Shown in pieces: positions 45,692 through 51,717 of a stretch of DNA of 51,717 nucleotides. The number at the start of each line of letters is the position of its first letter. Within the stretch, counting starts at the first letter, position 1. The stretch spans positions 8,541 through 60,257 of the forward strand of contig NW_014013601.1 of NCBI RefSeq assembly GCF_000611645.1, read 5' to 3'. The translations under genes were made by a program, and so were the position numbers. Under the pieces are notes generated by a model that searched no databases, was not told the origin of the DNA, and saw only the letters and a list, made by a program, of their open reading frames with translations. This stretch comes from Monoraphidium neglectum. Taxonomy: Eukaryota > Chlorophyta > Chlorophyceae > Sphaeropleales > Selenastraceae.

Positions 45692-48600
45692 ATGGAGGAT
45701 GTGATAGCTGCATTGCAGCGTGGCAGCGCCGACAGGTGCGGGGCGTTGGCCGCAGCGTGCATGCTGATGGTGTACCGCTACAAATCCCTGCGGCACGGCT
45801 TGCACCCATGCACGCTCGCATGCACACCAGCAGGGTCCCCAGCCTTGCTGCCAGCCTGGCGCCCGTGCTGCGGTTACTGCAGGAGCAGGCGGACCGCATC
45901 GGCCGCCTTGAAGAGATCGTGGCAGCACAGCCTGACGCCGCCGAAGCGGCGCTGCGAGCACGGATGGAGGAGCAAGAGGCCGAAGACGCGCGCGCGGAGC
46001 GGCTGCGGCGCCAGCTGTCGCAGGTGCGGCCTCGAAGGGACTGCAGAGCGGACAAGGCGGGGATTGCAGGCATCGGGGTTGTTGCAGTCGCAGGCGCTAC
46101 CCCATTAGCAAAGCTGTCCAATTCAGCTGTGTGCGGATGCGCGCAGGTGCAAGACTCAGTAGCGACTCTCGAGGCTCAGCACGCCGTTTTGGCAGCACAC
46201 AGCAAGCAGCAGCAGGCGGCGGCGGCAGCGGCGGCGCAGCGGGTGGTGGCCCTCGAGGCGCAGTTGTTCAATCGCAGCGGTGGCGCCGATGGCAATGACG
46301 CGGCGTGGAGGGTGCCACCATTGGAGCAGGAGCAGGGGCCAGGCAGCGGCATGCAGGGCGGCGGCGGCGGCGGCGGCGGCGGAGGCCTGGTCGAACGCGT
46401 CGGGCGGCTGGAGGATCTGATCCCGCAGTCTGAGAAGGAGGCCAAGCAGCGAGAGGTGGGCGGGCGCGCGAGCCCCCACAGACGGTGAATCCCCGTGGGC
46501 CTCAAGACCATAGGAGTTGGGACTCTAGGAGCGTTCCCATGGTGCCGCTCCAAGCAAATTACAAGCCAGCAAGCAGCGGCTCCCACCCCTTTGGCTGTCT
46601 GTAAGGAAATGGGCAGCCTCACTTGCGTCTGTACGTTTAAGTTATAATTCAACCGGCGGCTGCGAGCAAAGCTCTCAGGTGCTTACTTGACGCCCTGTCG
46701 CAGGAAGAGGTGCGCGCGTCGCTGGCGGGGAAGCTGCGGCGGCTGGAGGCGCGTGTTGCGGAGCAGCTGGACAGCATCAGAGAAGACACCAAGCAGGTGC
46801 GCGGGGTGGCGGCGGGATGCAGCCGCGGTAGCTCTGGGCGACGTGTATTCCAGAGTCAGTGCTGGAAAGCGGTAGCTGTAGGCACGTCTGCAGGCGTTGC
46901 ATGGGCTGCAGAGCCTTAATAGCCGAGTCCAATGGCGGGCGCGGCTCTGGATGATGGCGACCGCGGCGCGCGCTGCTGCTGCCACGTGTGGGTGCAGGCC
47001 ATCACGCTCACCGCGACGGCCATGCGGCGCGACTCAGACGCTGCGCTGGGGTCGCGCGTCGCCGAAGCCGAGGCACGCGGTGCGCAGCGGGTTGAAGGTG
47101 AGTGCGGCAGGGGAGCAGGGCAGGGGGGGGGAGTTTTGGGGATGCAATCGAGGTCAGCTGTAGAGCGCGCACGTGAGTTAAAGCGTCAGTCGCGACCATT
47201 GACGGGTACTCCCACCAAGCACCGCATGTCGTTGTGCAATACTGTAAATGGCGCTCAAGCGCACGCGCCCACCGCGCTGCCCCGCGCCCTGCGCCCCCGG
47301 CCTCGCGCAGCGCTCTCCGCGGCTGTCGACGGCCGTATCATGCAGTCCGTCGCGCGCAGCGCCGCGGCGCAGTCCGACGAGCTCGAGCGGCGCGTGACGG
47401 CAGTCCACGAGTCCGGGGACGCGCGGCTGCGGGAGCTGGCCGGGCGGGTGGACGGCCTGGAGGTGTCAAAGGCAGATGCGGCGTCCCTGACGGCGTGCGC
47501 GGCGCAGGTTCGAGCGGCTTTCTGACGGACGCGCGGCCCAAGGGTTGCATGTGTTGCTAGTAACATGCAAATTCCTTGCTGCGCTTTCAAAGAGGGACAA
47601 GAAGACAAGTGAAATTAATCCGGGTTGCTGCATTGCTGCTCCCCAACTATGCCGGCACGCGTTGTGCGTGTGTCGCCGCCGCAGCTATCTGAGGCGTTCG
47701 AGGAGGCAAGCGCCGCCCTCTCCGGCGCAAGCGCCGCGGCCGCGGACGCGCTGCAATCAGAGGTAGGCGACCTGCGCCGCGAGGTCGCCAGGCTGTCCAC
47801 CAGCAAGGCGGACGCGGACGCGCTCGCGTCGACGGCGCGGCGGCTGCAGCGGCGCACGGACGCGTGCGCGGAGCAGGCGGCGGCGGTGGCGCAGCGGGTC
47901 GAGGAGCTGGAGCAGCACGCCGCCGCGGTGCCGCAGGTGCGGTGTTGGTGCTGTGGGGCTATTGGGTTATGCAGCATCCCTGGACACGTCTGGCCAGCGG
48001 AGGGCGCCGCCACTCGTCACGACCGTCTGTCGCCTGTTGTGAGTGCAGGGGTCGCAAGCGGTGCAGCAACTGCGTAAACAGTCTTGGATCTTGAAGTACC
48101 GCTATGGAAAGAGCTGCCACGCCCACTTGACTGGTTGGTAAGCGCGTCTGCCCGCTTTTGGATTCAACATAATATCCAAGGCGCTGGACGGCGTCCGGCT
48201 GGAGGTGGCTGAGCTGAGGGGCGGGGTGGAGGGGCTGCAGCTCACAGCCAAGGGTGAGCCGCGGAGGGCGGGTTCGCAATGCTGAACCCTAAACCCTCCG
48301 TCAAGTGACGCGAAAGACGGAAGGCGCCGCGGCCCGGCTTTTTCTCTGCTGCACCTCCTATACGGTTGCCGCCCTCCTTTCAGCCCGGGTGAACGGGGGC
48401 TTCCTTGCAGCTCATTCGCAACACACGTCTGAGCCGAGCCGCTGCCCACCCATCGTGCCTGGGCAGGCCTCCACTCGGCGTCGTGCGCGGCGGCCGGCGC
48501 GCTCGAGCGCCACGGGCGCGCCCTCGAGTCGCTCAACGCCCGCTGCGCCTCCGTAGCGCAGCGCGCGGATACGCTGCGGCGCGACGTGTTCGGGGCCGGC

Positions 48601-51600
48601 GGGCCGCAGGGCGCAGGGCCGATAACTGAGGGCGACGGGGACTGGGAAGGCGAGCCCGGCGCGGCGGCGGTGGCGGGGGCGCCGCTGGCGGCGCGGGTGG
48701 CGCGCGCAGAGGCCGCGTGGCGGCGGACGGCGGGGGAGCTGGGGGGCAAGGCCGAGGAGGCCGGCCTGCGGCGGGCGCTGCTGCGGATAGACCAGCTGCA
48801 GGAGCAGGTGGGATCGCGGCGCGCTTTGAAAGGAGCAATTCGCCGCATTGACTGCGTTGCGCTCTGGATTTTAGTGTTAGATGGACAGCATTTGACGTGC
48901 CACTCGCGTCGGCGTCGCCCGCTGTGTGCACGCCTGCCCCAGTGCGCGCGCTGGCCGCTGGCCGTCTCTCGCCTTGCCCTGCCCCGCCGCCCGGGTTGTG
49001 TCGCCCGCCCCCGCCGACGCTCGCTGCGCCGCTATGTGCATGTATCTCATCCACCCCCAAGGTGGCGTCTAACACCGAGGGAGTGGCGTCCCTGACCAAC
49101 GCGACCTTCAAGCGCGTAGATGAGCACGCCACCGCCATACAGCGCCTCGCCGCGGTGCGTGCGGGGCGGGGCGCGGCGCGGCGCGCCAACCGCAGCTGAT
49201 CACATGTGACTGATGCACAGGGGCTGGGCGCGGCAGGGCCCAGGCCGCCTGGCGGCCGCCTGCCGCTGTGCAGTTTCTCCAGGGCCGCGCGCGCGCAGTC
49301 GTGGCGGGTTCGGGGTGCATGGCGTGCGATTGGGACCCTCAGAAAACAGCGCATGGGGGTTGGGCAGATCCAGGGGTGCTGGGTGTCGTGGGCGTGGGGG
49401 GCTCACAGAACAGGATTGAGAGGCGGCGTCGACCCGCTGATATTTCATCGGGTGTCTGCAGGCGATCAGCAGCGCAGAGGAGCGGCCGACGTTGCGGGAC
49501 GTGAAGCAGTGGGTGGCGGAGGGGCTGGCGCGGGCGGAAGCTTCCTGGCAGGTGCGGCCAACCAAGAGGGAAGAGTAACTGCTCCTAGGCGAACACCAGG
49601 AGGCATGACGCTGTAAGCACACGCTTTGAGAGGCGAACAGCTGGAGCAAGCTTATGTCTCGGTGGCACTTGCTGATGTGGCAGTGTGACCGTGTGCCCTT
49701 GGGTGCGACCGCGTCCAATCTCTTCTCTTCTTCGTACCTTTCCCATCCTTCCTCCACCCAGGCTGAGGCGCAGGACTTGAGGGGGCAGCAGCAGGAAGCG
49801 GCGGAGCAGCTGCAGGACACGTCAGCGTGTGCGCAGGCGGGGTCGGCGCGCTCAAACCAGGCAATAGAGCTGCTGGTGGGTGGGCCGGGGTGCAATTGTG
49901 GTCCCAGGTCAGGCAGCTTGCCTATCAATGTGCGTACACGCATTCAGGTTGCAGGCATTGGCCAAACAGGGCGCGCATTCTCAAAGCCACACACGTTTGG
50001 TGGGACTCCAGACATGTGCGCGAACGCACTCGTAGCACAGATCGGATTCATTGCATTGCTGGATCTGAGGTGCGCAAGGCCTCGCCGCACCCGCACCGCC
50101 GCCGCCGACGCCTCCCCCAGGAGGCGCTGAGGGCATCGTCTGCCGAGGAGCGGCGCCGAGGCGACGAGGGGCTTCAGCGACTGCAGGGCAAGCTGGGCGC
50201 GCTCGCCGCCCAGGTGGCCCAGGGCGAGCGCTCACTGGGGCCGGCGGCGCGGCAGCAGGTCGCGGAGCTGGTGGCCGAGGCGATGCAGGAGCGGCTGGCG
50301 GACCACGTGAGGCCCCGCCCGCCCCTTGCATACGCGGTTGTTGGCGGTTATCGGCGGTTCTTGGCGGACATCAGGGGCTTGTGGCGATTAACCACCGACG
50401 ATCGGCAGTTGTCGCGGGTTTTTTGGCCATAAGGAGCACGGCGGAGCTTGCCGCACGCCGTCTGCGGCGCCGTGAAACGTCGAGCTTCAGAGCTGCCGCA
50501 CACGCTTCCAAAAAGTGGATCGACCACGGGAATGCAGCCAGCAGAGATGGCCGGCCTGGCCACCTGCTCTTTGGACGAAAGGCGCCGTCCCCCTCCTTAT
50601 CCCGCTCCACCATCCCGCTCCACCAACGAACTTGGATCCCCGCCGGCCGCCCTCACCCCACTCGTACCCTGCCAGCTGAAGCTGCACGTGACAGATTTGG
50701 GGGCGCGGCTCGGCTCCGCCGAAGCCAAGCTGCGGGTGGTCAGCAGCCAGCAGGCGGCGGCAGGCAAGGAGGCGGCCGTCCAGGCCAGGCTGATTGAGAA
50801 GTGAGCGGTGGCTTTTGCCCGTGGCGCCTCGACTGTCCGCCTTTTGTTTGCCTGGCAAACCATCTGTTGTTTGGCTGCCTCCGCTGGCTTGAGCCGCTGT
50901 CTGGAGTGGAGGGGTGGGCGTCAATTTGGATTGAGGGATGCAAATGCTTATGGTGGTTTTTAAGATTGCGTGCCCTCTTCCGACGGCTGTTGCATGCAGG
51001 CACTGCGGGCTGCTGTCGTCCCTCGAAAAGTCGCTGGTGGAGCTGGGATCCACCTGCTCGGCAGCTACCAAGAAGCTGGGCGGCCGCTGGGAAGCCGCCA
51101 GGAAGCTGTCCGCCGAGCGGCAGGACGCGCTTGCAGCGGCGCTGGAACGGCAGGCGGCGGCAGTGGAGGCGCTGTCAGAGGGCCTCAGCTGCGCGGCTGC
51201 CATTGCAGCAGGCGGGGGCGGCGCAGAGGCGGTGCGGGCGGCGGTGGCGGCGGCGGCGCGGCGGGCGGCGGGGGAGCGGGTGGATGCGTTTGCGCGGGAG
51301 CGCTTGCGGGAGGACGATGCGCGGTGGCAGGTGCGGCAGGGGCGCTTGTATCGGGCTTTGTTGGCGCATTGTAGTTGGACTTGCTAGTGTGTGTGTGTAT
51401 GTGTGTGTAAGAGAAAGAGAGAGAGAGTGTGTGTATGTGTGTGTGTGTGTGTGCGCGCGCGCGCCGCGCCCCCATGCAGTCACGTAGCCATTGGAGGCCA
51501 GGTCGCAGCCACCGCGCAGGACTCGCGTGCTCACTTTTTGTTTTTCCACCCCTGCCTCTGGAATGCCCCACCGACACCATCTTACACACTGCTCGCCCGC

Positions 51601-51717
51601 CAGCCATAGCCACCAACACGTACCACATACCAACACCGTCCGCCAGGCGTGGCTCGAGAAATTCGCGGCCGCCCTGGAGCAGCGCGTCACAAAGGACGAA
51701 CTCGCGCAGCGCCTCGA
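45692..51717 (+). CDS. Long coiled-coil protein, 3'-partial
   Basis: Sixteen exons in continuous frame: 45692-45735, 45834-46023, 46147-46455, 46704-46796, 46998-47097, 47311-47507, 47685-47936, 48181-48253, 48467-48807, 49062-49154, 49462-49551, 49762-49875, 50121-50306, 50676-50800, 51000-51330 and 51647-51717 (window end). At least 869 residues are encoded. Nearly all are predicted heptad-forming helix rich in Ala, Glu, Arg, Leu and Gln, for example LLQEQADRIGRLEEIVAAQ, KLRRLEARVAEQLDSIRED and LQRLQGKLGALAAQVAQGE. A phrase of the form K-A-D followed by Leu recurs (GLEVSKADAASL, STSKADADALAS, RVTKDELAQRL). A run of ten Gly in exon 3 interrupts the helix. There is no catalytic domain, signal peptide or membrane segment. 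A structural role (basal body, cilium or cytoskeleton) is a guess from its form only. Confidence 0.72.
51389..51460 (+). repeat. TG-rich microsatellite after a 5' splice site
   Basis: TG-rich sequence with a short GA run, on the coding strand. It starts about 58 nt downstream of the donor of exon 51000-51330. Confidence 0.9.

Noticed and set aside
48284..48298. Interstitial telomere-like motif (CCCTAAACCCT)
   Set aside because: Fewer than two full units inside an intron, so chance is the simpler explanation.

Overview
This window looks like nuclear DNA from a green alga (Chlorophyta). The sequence is GC-rich and dense with short introns that mostly start GTGAG or GTGCG and end in CAG. Several 3' flanks carry TGTAA, the usual chlorophyte poly(A) signal. 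Plastid-type genes (a Rieske ferredoxin, IspD of the MEP pathway, a plastid membrane protein) sit beside eukaryotic regulators. Exon models were built by hand from reading frame, splice sites and protein family resemblance. In every complete model the exon lengths sum to a whole number of codons and the intron phases match. Genus and species cannot be read from the sequence.

Layout. (1) 84-1974, minus: 3'-truncated charged coiled-coil protein of unknown function. (2) 2857-4046, plus: chloroplast Rieske [2Fe-2S] protein, 4 exons. (3) 5032-9379, minus: zinc-independent medium-chain reductase like MECR/quinone oxidoreductase, 13 exons. (4) 10229-10786: assembly gap that removes the 5' part of (5), a bZIP-like protein ending at 13031, plus. 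(6) 14329-16860, plus: conserved plastid multi-pass membrane protein, 8 exons. (7) 17790-22914, plus: ubiquitin-specific protease joined to a ~720-residue coiled coil. (8) 24022-30371, minus: APC8/CDC23, 14 exons, with a C-terminal UBA-like extension. (9) 31737-34769, minus: three-KH RNA-binding protein of the BTR1/Nova/PCBP type. (10) 35461-41093, minus: RING-SRA-RING protein (ORTHRUS/VIM, UHRF type), 16 exons, with a C-terminal CUE-like segment. (11) 41874-42902, minus: intronless IspD. (12) 43074-45380, plus: WD40 protein sharing a 171-bp divergent promoter with IspD. (13) 45692 to the window end, plus: long coiled-coil protein, 16 exons seen, continuing past the edge.

The genes do not form one pathway. 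Three neighbours (7, 8, 10) belong to the ubiquitin system: one deubiquitinase and two parts of E3 ligase machinery. The most unusual signal is in the introns. Nearly every intron with a TG/CA microsatellite obeys one rule: the coding strand reads CA next to the 3' splice site or TG after the 5' splice site. The two CTG/CAG arrays and a CTGTG-like array fit the same polarity.
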